Assembly (NCBI GenBank): GCA_951394045.1
Contig: OX595985.1
Location: 1,984,001 to 2,048,000, forward strand
DNA length: 64,000 nt
Source: Nitzschia sp. DOCU1
Taxonomy: Eukaryota > Bacillariophyta > Bacillariophyceae > Bacillariales > Bacillariaceae
Reading direction: 5' to 3'
The notes below the pieces were generated by a model. The model was not told the origin of the DNA. It ran no database searches and worked only from the letters and a program-made list of their open reading frames with translations. This document shows positions 45,864 through 58,342 of this stretch, one piece after another. The position numbers and the translations under genes are program-made. Numbering within the stretch: the first letter of the stretch is position 1; each line of letters starts with the position of its first letter.

Positions 45864-47773
45864 GAGTGGTAGTCAGCCATCAAAGACACAACCTCTTGGG
45901 CCCAACGGCATGTCTTATGAAAATATTCCAATGAAATCGACGTGATGGCAACCCACCACGTCAGAAGGCGTCTCAGCCATTTTCAAATCAAAAAGTGCGA
46001 GGTGGCGTCCCTCCCCAAATCCTGACCGGCGAATGACGTACGGGTGTCATCGACTACATCGACTTGACAACAGTTTGTACTGGTTCCTACGCGCTTCCTA
46101 CGCACTCGCCGATGATGCCGCCAACGAACGCGCGCTCTGATGACATCAAGGCTGCCTTGACACGCCATCACGCCATCCCCAACATGGGCGATGCCGGCAG
46201 GCCCATCAACGAAAAAGCGAAGAACAACGTCCACCATGACCATCACGTCCGAACGCGACATGTCGATCAGTCAATTTTTGCACTTACCAATCCGGTTGTA
46301 GATTATTCTTGCACGAAACAGATTGATCAGAAGGATCCTCAAACATGCAAACTCTGCGCCGTCGTCCTTTTGGGATTTGCGAAGATTTTGATGCCAAGAA
46401 CGAGGTCTCCATTTTTCTTTTTGTTGTTGTCGGTGGCAAGAATGCAGATTTATCCTTTTCGATGGCAAAAATTCTGTCAGATTGGCACGGGGGTAAATTG
46501 TCAATTCCTCTGGGTTATTTTCAGTGAAGATAACATCAACAGAGGGTCATGACAACAGAAAGTGCGTAAGTGATGGTGTCGGCACCAACCTTTTGTGATG
46601 GCTTATTCCATCCATCCGACGCAAGTTCATTGATGGCTCGAGGATCTTCTACGATGCAGTTCCGATTGTCCGGCCTGCTCCCGGTTCCCTTCCCTCCAAC
46701 GGTTGATTGGATGAGCGCGCGCATTTGGCAAATAGGGCCTGCCTGATCGATATCTGATTGGCAAAGAGGGTCACAGCGAGCCCGCCAGCATCTTGTCTCT
46801 AACAAAAGAACATCATTCTCATAGTGTGGGGCGAGGTGGAAAGTTCTTCCAAATTTTTTAGCCGCCGGTCGTCGTCGTCGGTCGACGCACGTCGCCTACT
46901 GAAAGTAGCAGCTGGTGGGGCTCGCGGCTGCGGCGTGTGCGGAGGCGGTTCCCTCTTCGTTGCCTCTTCGCCTGCGCCGACTTCTCGCTACTACCGGAAA
47001 GGCGGAACTATCTCCAAATCTATTTCGATCGGAGGACGCGTCACTCAAAGCGGAGAAGAAGAATGTCGACGCGGCAGATTGAGTAGTCCTGGTTGCTTAC
47101 CAGGTATCATACAATGCTCTCTACACTCTACTAGCTAGTAATATCATTCCGGCTAGTAGTAGCTAGCAAAGACGAGATCTCGTAATAGTAATGGTGCTGG
47201 TAGTACAGTTGCGAACTTAATAGTTCGTGATCTACTAGGCTGCATTCTTAACTCAAAGGTTAGTAGTAGGATCATGTTTCCCTCTCTAGTTCTAGTAAAC
47301 TGGATAGTGTGTACTCTCCGCTGTTTTAACTATACTGCCGGAGCAGTAGTAGAGATTAATTTAATTACAGGAGATCATCATACCTAGCAGGAAGGAGTGC
47401 GATCACTCCTCCCGTTACTAATCTTGTCGCTCAGCTTCCGCCCCCGCCTGTATCAGCCTAGTTGTAGTTGCCACAAGTTAACGTGATATCCTACGAAACC
47501 CACCAGATGTAACACTACAGTAAGGAAGGAGACACTAGAAAAAGGATTGTGAGGCTACTGATAGACAACACCCCGTCGGGATTGTGCCACAAAGCGCCCG
47601 CCTGCGACGTATGCTCGTCGACACCACACCAACCACAACTTCCAACTGATGACGCACTTTTTTTTCTTTTTGTAGGCAGCTTGTCAGTGTTAACAGCGCG
47701 TCGATTGAAAGTACCATACCAAGGAATTGGAAAGGAAACAACCGGGCGTTCAGCCCGCCATGACGAACGGACA
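45864..47773. other. 1.9-kb region without a supported gene
   Basis: ORFs at 46064-46552 and 46824-47138 are open, but the first has no recognised domain and the second lacks an ATG. The stretch 47100-47450 is rich in TAGTAG/CTAGTA, which recurs in other intergenic regions here (52.2 kb, 55.8 kb, 58.4 kb). Confidence 0.5.
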
Positions 47774-49782
47774 CTAATCTTCGTCACTGTATAACACGTC
47801 TTCCAAGTCCCAGCACTCTGTTCCTAGTCGATTGATCTCATGAGCCAACAGCCGAAAGTCTTGCTCTGGGTAAAAGCGATGCTGAGGGCTATAGAGGCGC
47901 AAACTTCCAACAGAAGCCATATACAAATCACAGTATCGGCGGAGGGAATGAGCAAAGAGTGAAGGTTGGTATCGGGCTCGGAATATCGATCCAAACGGAT
48001 TCCCTAGAAGAGCCGTTTCTCGATCTCGCCACTTGGACACCAATCGTTCGAGCGCGTCCAATACCACCAGATCCTCTTGCGTTCGTTGCCCGGCTCCAAG
48101 CTCATCTTGCACTAGTCTCAACGCATTCAACAGAAATTCAATTGTTCGTTCGACCAAAATGTAGTCACCAGTTTGCTGCACTTCCAATTCATCTCGAACC
48201 TCAGGTGTGACGGCTGCCGTAATCCAACCAAATTCGCGCTTGGCATCCACCAAGTCCGCAAAGAGTGAATCTCCAATGTACAACACTTTGGACGTCGCCA
48301 CGGAAACCGCGCCCTCTTCCAAGCTAGAACCGGGTCCCTCGGATGGAGTAAAGTCCATGAGACGGGTCAACTCTTTCAAACAGCCTTCGGTATATACACG
48401 GCCGGGTAGAAATCGTTCCACTTTCTTGAACTGCACGCGAGAGTCCTCTTTGTTGACTTCGCGAAACGGACGCCGGTCTTCGGTGTAAAATGCTGGTTTT
48501 CCGGCGCTAACAATCACTGAGAAATTAAGGGTGAGACTTTGGAGGATTTCATCGCTGATTGTATTCCTGGCATTCCACTTACCGACATCCCACATTTTCA
48601 TCCAATCGTCTCCAAGCACAAACTTCATGCCTTCGTTCACATACCAATACGGAGAATTACTGGCAAAGATGAGATGCTTTCCAGACTGTTTCAAGTTAGT
48701 AAGAACGCTCTTCAAATGGGGAGTCGGATCGAAATATCGTCCGGGATCTGCGGCCACAATTCTGTGAAAGTCTCCTGAAATGTGTGTGTCTCCAATGGCT
48801 CCCAAAATGTCCTTGACGGCATTGCTTGGACAGTAGTCAATATTATTGTCTTTGAAATATTGGATAGTATCGGCAATCAAACAACACTCTGCCATGCTAA
48901 ACAAATCATTCAGTGGTTTCAGCCTCGACTTGCGTTCTTTTGGATTGAGAGCTCGTTTTCCACGATATTCTTGGTAAATTCTGCTGGTTGGGACCTTTTC
49001 ACGTCCTTCCCATGCCACTGCTACCTTGTGGGTATACGATAAGTGGCAAATCCATCCAGTTTCTCGGTCCACCGCAAGTCCTAGTGTTCGAACGCATGGA
49101 ATGTTAGATTGTTCGAACAAGCATCGACCCGTTTCCTCGAAACGACGACCACAACAAACCTACCTCGAATGCTAAAAAAGGGATCAAATGCCAGCCCAGC
49201 ATCCAACATTTCCATTGGATAGTTCCGATCATTCACTAGGCGCTTTAGCGCCATGTCATAGATCAACTCCAAGAGTTCATCGGTATACGTGACAAGCGTA
49301 TAATCGTAATCAAACCCGACCGTGTCGACCTTGCCCAGATCCACATAAGTATTGGCAAAGATTGTATCAAAGGCACTTTCTTCTTCATCGTCCGATCGAG
49401 TAGTAATCTTGCGTTGTTTCTGTTTGCCATCTACATGTTTCGAATGTCGATGCATATTTCGAATCAAGTCTTCCGTTTCTACCAAAATTTGATTGACTGC
49501 TTCCAAGGAATGTCGGGGAAAGGTCAACATGGACTCGGGCAACGAGTCGTCCTTTCGCACTGATGGGGTTGTCGAATTCGTTTTGCCAGGCTCATCACTG
49601 GCCAAGTTTTCCAGGCCGACTTCCAAGGAAGAAGCCCACACGGCAGTAGTTCGTTTCGGAATCTCAACGTGCTTGTCGTCAATCCAATTTTGTCGTCTCA
49701 ACGGCCTCGTTGGGGAGAAGGCGAAAACGACCAGCAGGCTTGGAAGGAACACAAGGGTTCCGATGAGGCTGCACATCACCAT
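47774..49782 (-). CDS. HAD-type 5'-nucleotidase (PF05761-like), predicted plastid-targeted
   Basis: Two exons, complement 49782-49164 and 49080-47774, joined as ...AFDPFFSIR-G-LAVDRETGWIC. Product 641 residues. The N-terminus is a signal peptide ending ...LLVVFA|FSPTRPLRRQN, with Phe at +1 and a basic, acid-free start of the mature part, as in diatom plastid bipartite leaders. HAD motif I is VGFDYDYTLVTY; motif II is LIFASNSPYWYVNEGM; motif III/IV is VLYIGDSLFADLVDAKREFG. The order and the long C-terminal part match cytosolic IMP/GMP-type 5'-nucleotidases (NT5C2/NT5DC), which dephosphorylate purine nucleotides. Substrate is not predicted with certainty; the plastid location is an inference from the leader. 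Confidence 0.8.
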
Positions 49783-50362
49783 GGTCGTTATCCAATAAAG
49801 TGTGATCTATCTGCTAGTGTAGCTGCCAGAGTCCTCTCGCAATGCTGTTTCGATCGGCTCCAAACCTCTTTCCAAAGAGGCGAAACCAAACAAGTTATGA
49901 TGATGGTCGCAACAGAACAGAACATATCATACCGTTCGTGCTCCATCGGGAATCTCCTTTTGGCTCCGGGAATCTCGTCGGAGTGGAGTGTGACATCTCC
50001 ATCCACTCCTCCATTCGTGCTGTGGTTGCTGACGTGGCGAATCGAATCGTTGGATGGATTTTCTGGCGCGCGCCGGCAAATCTGTGACGCCGAACACTAC
50101 GTTTGGTCGGCCAAGTCCACTTCCGACTAAAAGCGAGTCACGAATGACCATCAACGAGAAGCGCATCCTTTTTGTTTGACGACGCCAAAGAAAAAAAGCT
50201 CGATGCGATCCAAGTGTCACATCCAAAAGGACACTCTTTTGTCTTGCAAGCAATACCTTACAAATAGAAACGGCTCTCCTGAAACAAAAGTGTGATTGGG
50301 AAAAGATTGTTGTTTGTTTGAGGGGTAGTATCGGATTGGCCGAAATTCTCATTCCAAGGATC
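49783..50362. other. Divergent intergenic region
   Basis: 580 nt between the 5'-nucleotidase and HTTM starts. No supported ORF; presumably both promoters. Confidence 0.5.
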
Positions 50363-52156
50363 ATGACCAACAAGATCTCAGCAGGCCCCACAACAAGGGG
50401 ATGGTCAGCGGTTCTGGGATCCACCGTGGAGGCACTCGCTCTCTTTCGAATTTCTGTCGGGGTCTTGCTAGTATGCGAGTTGGTTTTGCGCTTTCGGTTC
50501 CTCCATGTCTTTTACACGGACGAAGGGTACGTACTACTATCGGGGGCAGATCTTTGTATCGTTTCATGGACTCATGTGTATTCGGTGCGCCATTATTTTC
50601 AGTACCATGCCATTGCGTCTCTTGTTACCAAAGATTGATGATTTGTACAAGGCCATTTGTTTGCATTGTCACTTTGGATTGTTATGGCAACAACAAGTAC
50701 TTTTGGGTATTCAAACGGTTGCGGCCATCCTCTTTACCTTGGGCATCCAGACTAGACTCATGGCCATTGTTTCGTGGTACATGTATACCAGCTTGATTTT
50801 ACGAAACACATGGTTGTATTTCATTTTGGATCGATACTTTTACTATCTGTTATTTTATGCCATGTTTTTGCCTTTGGATGAACGATGGTCGTTGGAGAAA
50901 AAATGGCGTAATCTACCGTCAACACCCCAGCCGTTGGTCATCAATCCAGCTACGGTAAGTTGCGAGTTGTTGTTTGAAGCTATCATCAATGTTTGTGCCT
51001 TACTTGTTTTTGTGTCTTTATTAGATTGGCATGAAACTCTTGGTGCTTTGGATATATCTCGATGCCGGCGGCGGCAAGTATCTCGATCCCTTGCAAGGAT
51101 GGTCGTATAATGCCCAGCCACTTCCAGCTTTGGACACCTATACACGTCATACCGTTGGTGCTCAATACATGTACGGTTTGCTCGGTCCCCGGGGTCTACG
51201 CGTCATGACTCCACTTGTGGTGTATATTGAGCTCCTTTGCACTCCAGTCGCCATGCTAGCATGCTACTTTGGGAGTGCGGGATGGCTCAAATTTGCCATT
51301 GGCATGATCTGTCAGCTTCACGCGGGCATCTCATTCGCGATTCGAAATGCAGTGTTATTATCGTATGTGGCTTGTTCGGCATGGTGTGTCTTTCTACCCA
51401 TTGGTTGGAACGAAGCAGCCATGGCGCCGCCCCGACCAAAGACGGCCAAGACCTATTTAGGATTAGCTATTTCGACTCTTCTAGTGGGTGGGATGATTGG
51501 TGGAAATGTTTGGTTTGAAACGATTGGTACCGACTGTACTACTGGTAGTCTGCGGAAAGTTTGGAGTACGCTTCTGCAGAATCGTTGGAACGTTTTTATC
51601 GGGGCGGAAGAATATGTTACATGGTGAGTTCTGGAAAACGAAGCAGCGGATGAACTACACGTGTCTTTGAAGTTTGATGTGAGTTAACCACTTCTATTGC
51701 TCATTCAGGGAGATTGCCCCGGGAAGATTGGCTGACGGCTCGATCGTCGATGTATGGGGACGCACCGATGTGGTAGAGTGGAGCATGCCGGGGACAGGCG
51801 CCCCGTGCACCTCGACGTCGCGCCCTGGCCGTTGGAGGTCCTTTCCGTATTTGGCCGAACTCGAGGGCGAGGATGCGGAGGCCCTGTGGTCCTATCTTTG
51901 CAAACAGTGGGATCGTGAAAACGACGTGGAACACCATCCTGGGAGAAAGCTCCTGAGGTACAATTTCTTCATGTTGCAGAGCGATGTGCTTCCTAACATG
52001 GGCTTCTCTCCAACCCGGAAGCGATTGGTTCATAGCTATGAATGCGTGAAAGAAGAGAACAATGATGAACAGGATCCTTCGTTGGCGAGTAATGCGGACG
52101 GTACCCACGACGATGATCCCTCTGCCAATCAAAGTGCGGACAATCCTGAGTTATAA
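50363..52156 (+). CDS. HTTM-domain (vitamin K-dependent carboxylase-like) membrane protein
   Basis: Four exons: 50363-50526, 50603-50954, 51025-51623 and 51709-52156; introns of 76, 70 and 85 nt. Start ATG 50363 ([13 protein letters not shown]); total 520 residues. Multiple membrane helices include [39 protein letters not shown] and [20 protein letters not shown]. Also present are [20 protein letters not shown] and [20 protein letters not shown], typical of the HTTM family that includes gamma-carboxylase. A ~150-residue soluble C-terminus contains a Trp-rich [20 protein letters not shown] segment. Bacterial relatives are common, and the eukaryotic members are thought to have been horizontally acquired. 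Catalytic function is unknown. Confidence 0.75.
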
Positions 52157-52585
52157 ACGGTGAGAAGCACGTGTTCCAATAATAGAGTTAATACCCGGAG
52201 TAGTATCGGGTAGACTATCTTATTGAAGCATTTTAGTAACAGCTCACTGTTACTAGCTGATGCGACGAGTTAACACACGTAGACAGGATTCAACCTACTA
52301 ACGCTTGACTACGCCTCTTGGGTGTAATAGAATTCTGGGGATCTCCCAAATTGTATTCGACATCTTGGACCACCTACAGCCGGCGGCTGATCAATAGTAC
52401 GATAGAAAGAGCACTAATGTATCCCACTAGGTCGTAAGCAAGTATTCACAAGGTATTCACGAATTCTAGTAGAGTGTTACCAACCAAATCTATGGGCGCC
52501 AAGTTTCACTTTGAGCCAAAATGCTTCCTTCGCCAAATACGCTTCGACCGATTGCAGTGGACCCCATAACCCCCGAGATAAGGAT
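52157..52585. other. Intergenic, convergent
   Basis: 429 nt between the 3' ends of the HTTM gene and the HMG-box gene. Short TAGTA-rich stretches, no gene. Confidence 0.55.
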
Positions 52586-53032
52586 TTACTTTTTCGTCTT
52601 GTACTCCTCCTTCTCCTTGTCAGAGAGGGCCCTCCACATTTCACCCAACTTCTTGCCCACTTGTCCGAAAGTGATACCGGGGTTTTCAGACTTGACCTTC
52701 TCGCGGTTCTCCTTGCTATAGGACATCAGGGGAAGTTCACAGGGTCATAGTTCGCGTTAGAGACCATGCCGAAAGATGGAGCGCAAGCAGCCGTCATTGC
52801 CATGCCAAGCTGTCCCCCGATGAATTTCGACTCACCTGAAAAGCATGAATCCAGTAAGCTTCTTGCCGGTTCCCCCCTTCTTTCCAGCCTGATGAACGGG
52901 AAGCCAACGGATATATCAAAGGTGAGTTACCATAGCCTCTCATTCGCATAATGCCACACGACCAGTCAGAGTTATTTCCTTCTGACTATCACTCACCTTC
53001 TTGGGCTTGTATTCTCCGTCTGCCTTGGCCAT
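52586..53032 (-). CDS. Small HMG-box protein (NHP6/HMGB-like), three exons
   Basis: Assembled from complement 53032-52997, 52888-52836 and 52715-52586 across 108- and 120-nt introns with GT-AG ends. The product is 72 residues: a basic N-terminus ([18 protein letters not shown]) then one HMG box, ending in a Lys-rich tail. Conserved residues fit NHP6/[36 protein letters not shown] and [11 protein letters not shown]. It would bind the DNA minor groove and bend it, acting as a chromatin architectural factor in the nucleus. No single exon exceeds 130 nt, so ORF-only scans miss it. The start is the ATG whose exon gives the canonical N-terminus. Confidence 0.85.
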
Positions 53033-53826
53033 CTTTTCTGTTGTCAGTTGCGATGCAAATTGTATGAACAAACAATCTATGATGCTGAATGCTTCGGGTG
53101 TCTCGTGCTGTCCGCAGTGCCAATCACACGGGCCCACACCACGACGCGCCGATTTCCACCTGTATTCAGTGCGAGGTGGGGTGGGAAGCGTTGGAGTGGG
53201 CGGATCGTGCAATTTTCCGGGCGATCGGCAGCACGTACAAAAAGTACTGGCTGTTACGGGAGAAGTGGCACATCGAAAAGATTAGCCGATATCCAAAAAA
53301 TCAAAAGATACGGCGCGGCATCCCATTGGCTGTCATCAAAGCCGGCGCGAGCGCGCAACGCCTGGGTCACGAGCCATGTAGTGAGTCATGGACTCCATTG
53401 ATGAGAACCCAATTGGATATCATGAATTGCTGTATGTTTGTACAGTACGCATAAAACTACGTGTTTTGTTTGCATTTCGGCGGTAGTAAAAAGAGTAGAG
53501 AGAAGGCGAGAATCTTGAAGCACGACCGAGATTCACTTTTAAGAAGGGCAACATGACCACACCATCATCATCCTCTTCTTATCGCCACGTACGAGTATGG
53601 AAAACCCGACTTCAACGAGAAGGGCGTTAGGCCTCTCCGTTTCCTTTCTTTTCAAGAATTCAATGCGATGAGAAAGCAACGCTCCGCCTTGAGTGGTGGA
53701 AAGCAGCGGATCAATTACTCTCTTTATCGTTTCCACTTCAAAACTCAAAACGAAACACCCGTAGACTCATCTCAAGGAATAAACATCTTGTGTGAAAAAC
53801 ATTACCTTGTACTACGGTCATGAGCC
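53033..53826. other. Divergent intergenic region
   Basis: 794 nt between the HMG-box gene and the phosphate transporter. ORFs at 53.0-53.5 kb overlap and lack domains. Presumed promoters of both genes. Confidence 0.5.
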
Positions 53827-55550
53827 ATGTCTGGCAGATCCTATGGAATCTACTCCTCTGATGAAACCACGTTTGCTTCCTCGGGGTATGGATCCATCAG
53901 TACCGGTAGTACCATTGACGAAGAGTCAGGAGTCCAGTACTGGACGCCGCTAAAGGATCCCCAACGAAAGTCTGATCGAACTTGTTCAGTGACAGCGGAT
54001 ACCGGGGAAACGGATTCCCTGTTGGATGGTGATAGTTGTGATGAAGGGTCAAGGACTGCGAACTTGTTGTTTGCTTTTCTGGGCTTTGAGCACAACCCAT
54101 TTGCTTCGAGAGGCGACATTCGAAATACCAAAGCTGCAGACATGAGACTGGCGATGCTATCCAATTTTAGCACTGCCTATAACGTTGTCAGCATTAGTCT
54201 GGCGCTAGACATCCTGCAACATATTTACCCTGCATCTCCGGAAGACAAGTCACTCTGCTCTTCGGCATTAATCGCGGGAATGATTGCTGGGCAACTGGCT
54301 GGAGGTGCCCTTGGTGACATCTTGGGTCGCCACTTGGCAATGGCCGTGGTTATGACGCTACAAATCATTGGAGCTTTTGCCACGGCGCTCGCTTCTGATG
54401 GGTACGTTTCGATCTACATTTTCATTGCATATTGGAGATTCATCTTGGGGTTAGGTTGTGGGGGTGTCTACCCGCTAGCCGCAACCATTACGGCTGAAGC
54501 CAGTTCAGAAAAGGAAGACAGCAGCAAAGCTGTGGCTCTTGTCTTCTCGATGCAAGGAGTGGGCTACTTAGTGGCCCCTTTGCTCACCACAGTTCTGGCG
54601 ACATTGTTCCCGCACGCTCACGGGTTATGCTGGCGATGTCTGCTGGGATTTGGGGCAGTTCCGGGAATCTGGCTCATGTTACTTCGAATAAGGACGCAGC
54701 TGTCACTACGACTGTACTCTACATCCGACGAAATGCACGAGAAGATGATTCTGGCGACTGCCCGTGAAGTTCCTGTCAGTGTCCTGGACGCGATCGCAAT
54801 GGAGAAAGACCTTTTCCGCAAGCTTTGCGGAACAGGTGGGTGCTGGTTCCTGTTCGATGTCCTTTTCTATGGGAATGTCTTGTTTCAGCCAGTGGTTCTC
54901 TCAGCCGCCTTTGGAAGTGCCGAGACGGTCCAGAAGGCTGCGATTGATACATCCATCGTCTCCGGTCTCGCATTACCAGGTTACTTTGCGAGTGTGATTA
55001 TGATGGGAAGGCAGAGTCCCAGGTTTATTCAGGCTCAGGGCTTCCTTATCATGTCAGTTCTTTACGGCTTTATTGGCATCTTCTTTGATCAGTTGGCAGA
55101 GCATAGGGTTCTTCTCATCGTTCTGTACGGCTCCACATTCTTCTTCTCCAACTACGGGCCCAACTCGACAGTGAGTACATTGACTTGCATTGCAACATCA
55201 GAATATCGTGGATAAACTGACACTTTGTCCATCTCTCTCGGCAGACCTATGTTTTGCCGTCCGTGACCTTCTCACAGTCTTGCCGCTCGACATTGAATGG
55301 CTTATGTGCTGCTTGCGGCAAAGCAGGCGCTTTGATCGGTAGCATGCTTTTCGTAACTGCTACATCACAGTTTGGCCAGCAACCAGTGATGATGGCATGT
55401 GCCGTTGTATCCGGCATTGGATTAGCGGTAACTCTGGCCTGCGTCTCCGAAAACATTCCCGACGACGACGAAGTTGCGTTGCGTGAGAAGGTGCCCATGA
55501 AAGTGGTTCTCAGCGAACCGTCTCTTGTGGATTTCTATCAGTCTTCCTAA
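53827..55550 (+). CDS. PHO84-like inorganic phosphate transporter (MFS)
   Basis: Exons 53827-55170 and 55245-55550 with a 74-nt intron; the join rebuilds SNYGPNST-TYVLPSVTFSQSC. Product 549 residues. A ~110-residue polar N-terminus precedes twelve predicted helices. Family marks: GGALGDILGRH (MFS loop), WRFILGLGCGGVYPLAATI, MQGVGYLVAPL and FFFSNYGPNSTTYVLP, followed by CRSTLNGLCAACGKAGALIG. The last two match PHO84/Pht1-type H+-phosphate symporters of the plasma membrane, which rise under phosphate starvation. Charged residue swaps in the second half mean that a related substrate cannot be excluded. Confidence 0.85.
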
Positions 55551-55929
55551 TCGATGCCGGCGAAAAATGTTCTACGGTCTTCGGGATAGGAGACGTTATG
55601 CACTGTACTGTTGATCCGCAACGACGAGGCATGATTCGTTGGTGCCAATAGTGGGCTCACTGGGTACTCTACCCCGACGGACGAAATCAATCTTGCCCCT
55701 GCATAAATTTCGGCCTGGAAAAAGAGTCACACAGCCGGGCTTGTCTAATGCTAGTAGTAAGAGATAGTATATAGCCTAGCTGGAGCCGCAGCAGGACCAA
55801 CGACTCTGGAATAAAGTACTAATAATAAAGGCGGCTGATCTCTCTTAATAGTAAGGGTAGGCTCGAACCGATGAGATAAGAATGGAAAACCAGACATTGG
55901 CATCTTTCTTTGTAGTGTGGCGACAAAAT
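55551..55929. other. Intergenic, convergent
   Basis: 379 nt of 3' flanks, with CTAGTA-type stretches near 55.74-55.85 kb. No gene seen. Confidence 0.55.
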
Positions 55930-56990
55930 CTAAGATGCTGGTTTGAACGTCGCGAGGTCCTTCTTCTTTTTCTTCGTCGGTTTGATGGGTGCTTTGGTGG
56001 CAGTAGGCACGCCTTCTGGGACCGGCGCATGAGTAACAGGAGTCGGCTCTTCTGGTTCAGCAGGGGTGGCTTCTTGTTGTTCCGTTGCCGGCTCAGGTTC
56101 AGCAGGGGTCTCGACTGCTGGTTTACTGGGTGACTTTATCTTCGACCCCCACGTAGCTCCTCCGCCGACGGGAGTTTTCTTCGGCGCCTTATAAGCAGGG
56201 CCTTGAGCCTTTTGTCGTTCAAGAATTGCCTCTGCAGCCGCCAAATCCGGGAACAAATTCTCGTCCTCGGTATCTAATTTCTGACCACCCGACCCTAGTC
56301 GACTACTCAAAGGTACACCACCACCGGATCGCATATGAGGCGGCAACCACTTTCCACCAGACCCTCCCATACCTGCCGCAGCGGCTCCAAATCTCGGAGC
56401 TGCGTTCGAACCTTCCTGTCCCTTTTTCTCCTTTTCCTCCTTGATTCGCTGGGCTTCCTTTTCCATTCCTTCGCGGGCTGCTGCCAGCTTTGCCTTGTTT
56501 TCTTCCAGTCGAAGCTTCTCCTGAATATCGCCTTGCTCAGTTCGCTTCAGGTCTAACGCCTTCATATCCAATAACTCGGTCGCATTACTACTCGCAGCTA
56601 CTGCCTTCTTTTGGGGCAGAGTCGCCGCTAAAGCTTCATCGTCCCATTGTTCACCACCGTCATTCGTGTCGGCAGCGGGGTCTGAACCGATTGCGTTTGC
56701 AGACGCATTTATTAATGCGTCATTGTCTGTGGAAAGTGCTGGAGCATCACTGTTGTAGCGAAATACAAGCAAGAGAATACAAATAATTGAGCAAAGGCTT
56801 TGTCAACGTCATTTTCATTCAATAGATGTTGATGCCAAATCAGGTTCTTCCGTGGTTGCCATCATTTGAAGAGGATTACTTACACATGAATCTTCTTCTC
56901 TACCGTCGAAGCATCGATATTATTGGCGTTGAACTTGAACGCCTTTTTCTTCTTCTTCTTGGTTGCGAAAAAAGCTGCTGCGTCCGCCAT
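55930..56990 (-). CDS. Lys/Ala-rich conserved protein, CDV3-like
   Basis: Exons complement 56990-56884 and 56749-55930; the 134-nt intron joins ...EKKIHV-DAPALSTDND. Product 308 residues, start ATG 56990 (CACCATGGCGG). N-terminus MADAAAFFATKKKKKKAFKF resembles the FFAK-KKKK start of CDV3. Then an Asp/Trp segment (GEQWDDEALAATLP), a coiled-coil-like region (ALDLKRTEQGDIQEKLRLEE, REGMEKEAQRIKEEKEKK), a Gly-rich stretch, and QKLDTEDENLFPDLAAAEAI. The C-terminus is Pro/Glu-rich and ends LATFKPAS. Function is not known; CDV3 proteins are cytosolic and poorly characterised. The match is weak. Confidence 0.55.
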
Positions 56991-57457
56991 GGTGGAAAGT
57001 GATTCCTTTCAACCACCGCTACTAGTGGATTGGTAGTAAGAGCAGCTGCTGCCCATGGTTGCATCGCTGCCGCCAAAGACAACCACACAAACGCCCAAAA
57101 GTCCACGGAAATTACTAATAGTTGAATGGGTTCTGAGCCAATTTTCACACGCTGTTTTGCGCGCGAAGGATAATGTGCGGTCAGGATCACACGCAATATG
57201 ATGATGGTCGGATTGGTCGAAAAGTATGTCTGCCAGCCGTCCGGTTGTTGGAGCCTATCAAAATCAATGACGTACTACAGTCAGTACTCTGCGGCTAAAG
57301 ATTCGCAATAGATGATGCCGACGGACACATCATGCTTTGATCGTCCACATGTCGAACGCCATCCGATAGCCTCAACGACCACCGATCAAACCTCCAAGTC
57401 ATCAGCTGACGAATTTACTTCTTTCATAATCCTTTTCAGAAATCAATCATATCGAAG
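56991..57457. other. Divergent intergenic region
   Basis: 467 nt between the CDV3-like and NDP-kinase starts, so likely both promoters. No ORF of note. Confidence 0.5.
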
Positions 57458-58342
57458 ATGAGATCCTTTTTGACTGTTCTTGTGGTTGCCTGCTTCAGTG
57501 CCGTGGGCGCCTTTGCCCCACGAACCAGCTTCATGCCCTCTCATCAATTGGCTGGTGTGAGCCGTGGTTCTTCGATGATGACCATGAACGCTGCGGAACG
57601 AACCTATATCATGGTAGGATCGATAATGTCGTCAAGCTTGAGTCAATCGTTCCACTCTATTGTTCTTACTCTTTGTTCGTCGTCTTTCCCTGGTCGTCGT
57701 TGTGGTTGATGTCTTCAGATCAAGCCCGATGGTGTTCAAGTAAGTACTCTGGATCATGACGCAAATCTTTGTTTCGAACGAAAAAAGGACAATTCTTTAC
57801 TCACATTCTTGTTGTTGCACCATTTCTAGCGCGGAATTGTTGGAAACATTATTTCTCGCTTTGAAGCCAAGGGATACAAATTATCGGCCTTGAAGACCAA
57901 GCAAGCCTCGAAAGAATTGCTAGAAGAACATTACAAGGATTTGGTCAAAAAGCCCTTCTTTCCAAAATTGAGAGATTACATGTTGTCGGGACCTGTCGTT
58001 TGCATGGTTTGGGAGGTACGAATTTTGAAAGAACATGGTGGTATAGTGAATATTAATATTGGGCATGATACTGACGACGTGCTGCGTTTTGAAAATTTTA
58101 CTTTTGTTATATATACATAGGGAAAGGAAGCTGTTTCTACTGGTCGAAAGATGTTGGGTGCCACCAATCCATTAGAGTCGGCTCCTGGTACCATTCGAGG
58201 TGATTTCTGCATTGAAGTCGGCCGCAATATTTGTCACGGAAGTGACTCGGTGGAGAATGCGGAACGAGAAATTGGTCTTTGGTTTGAAGAGGGCGAGGTT
58301 CTAGATTGGACCAGCCACTCGAAAGATTGGATTTACGAGTAA
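57458..58342 (+). CDS. NDK: Nucleoside diphosphate kinase, plastid-targeted
   Basis: Four exons: 57458-57613, 57719-57739 (only 21 nt), 57830-58015 and 58121-58342, all phase 0; 194 residues. The spliced core reads [29 protein letters not shown]...[24 protein letters not shown]. The active-site His lies in [16 protein letters not shown], after [11 protein letters not shown]. NDKs move the terminal phosphate between NTPs and NDPs through a phosphohistidine. The leader [25 protein letters not shown] is a signal peptide with the diatom AFAP plastid motif, then a Ser-rich transit part. Length past the leader is that of a normal ~150-residue NDK. Confidence 0.92.

Noticed and set aside
46824..47138. 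105-codon Arg/Ser/Gly-rich frame
   Set aside because: No ATG and no domain; GC-richer than its surroundings but not supported.
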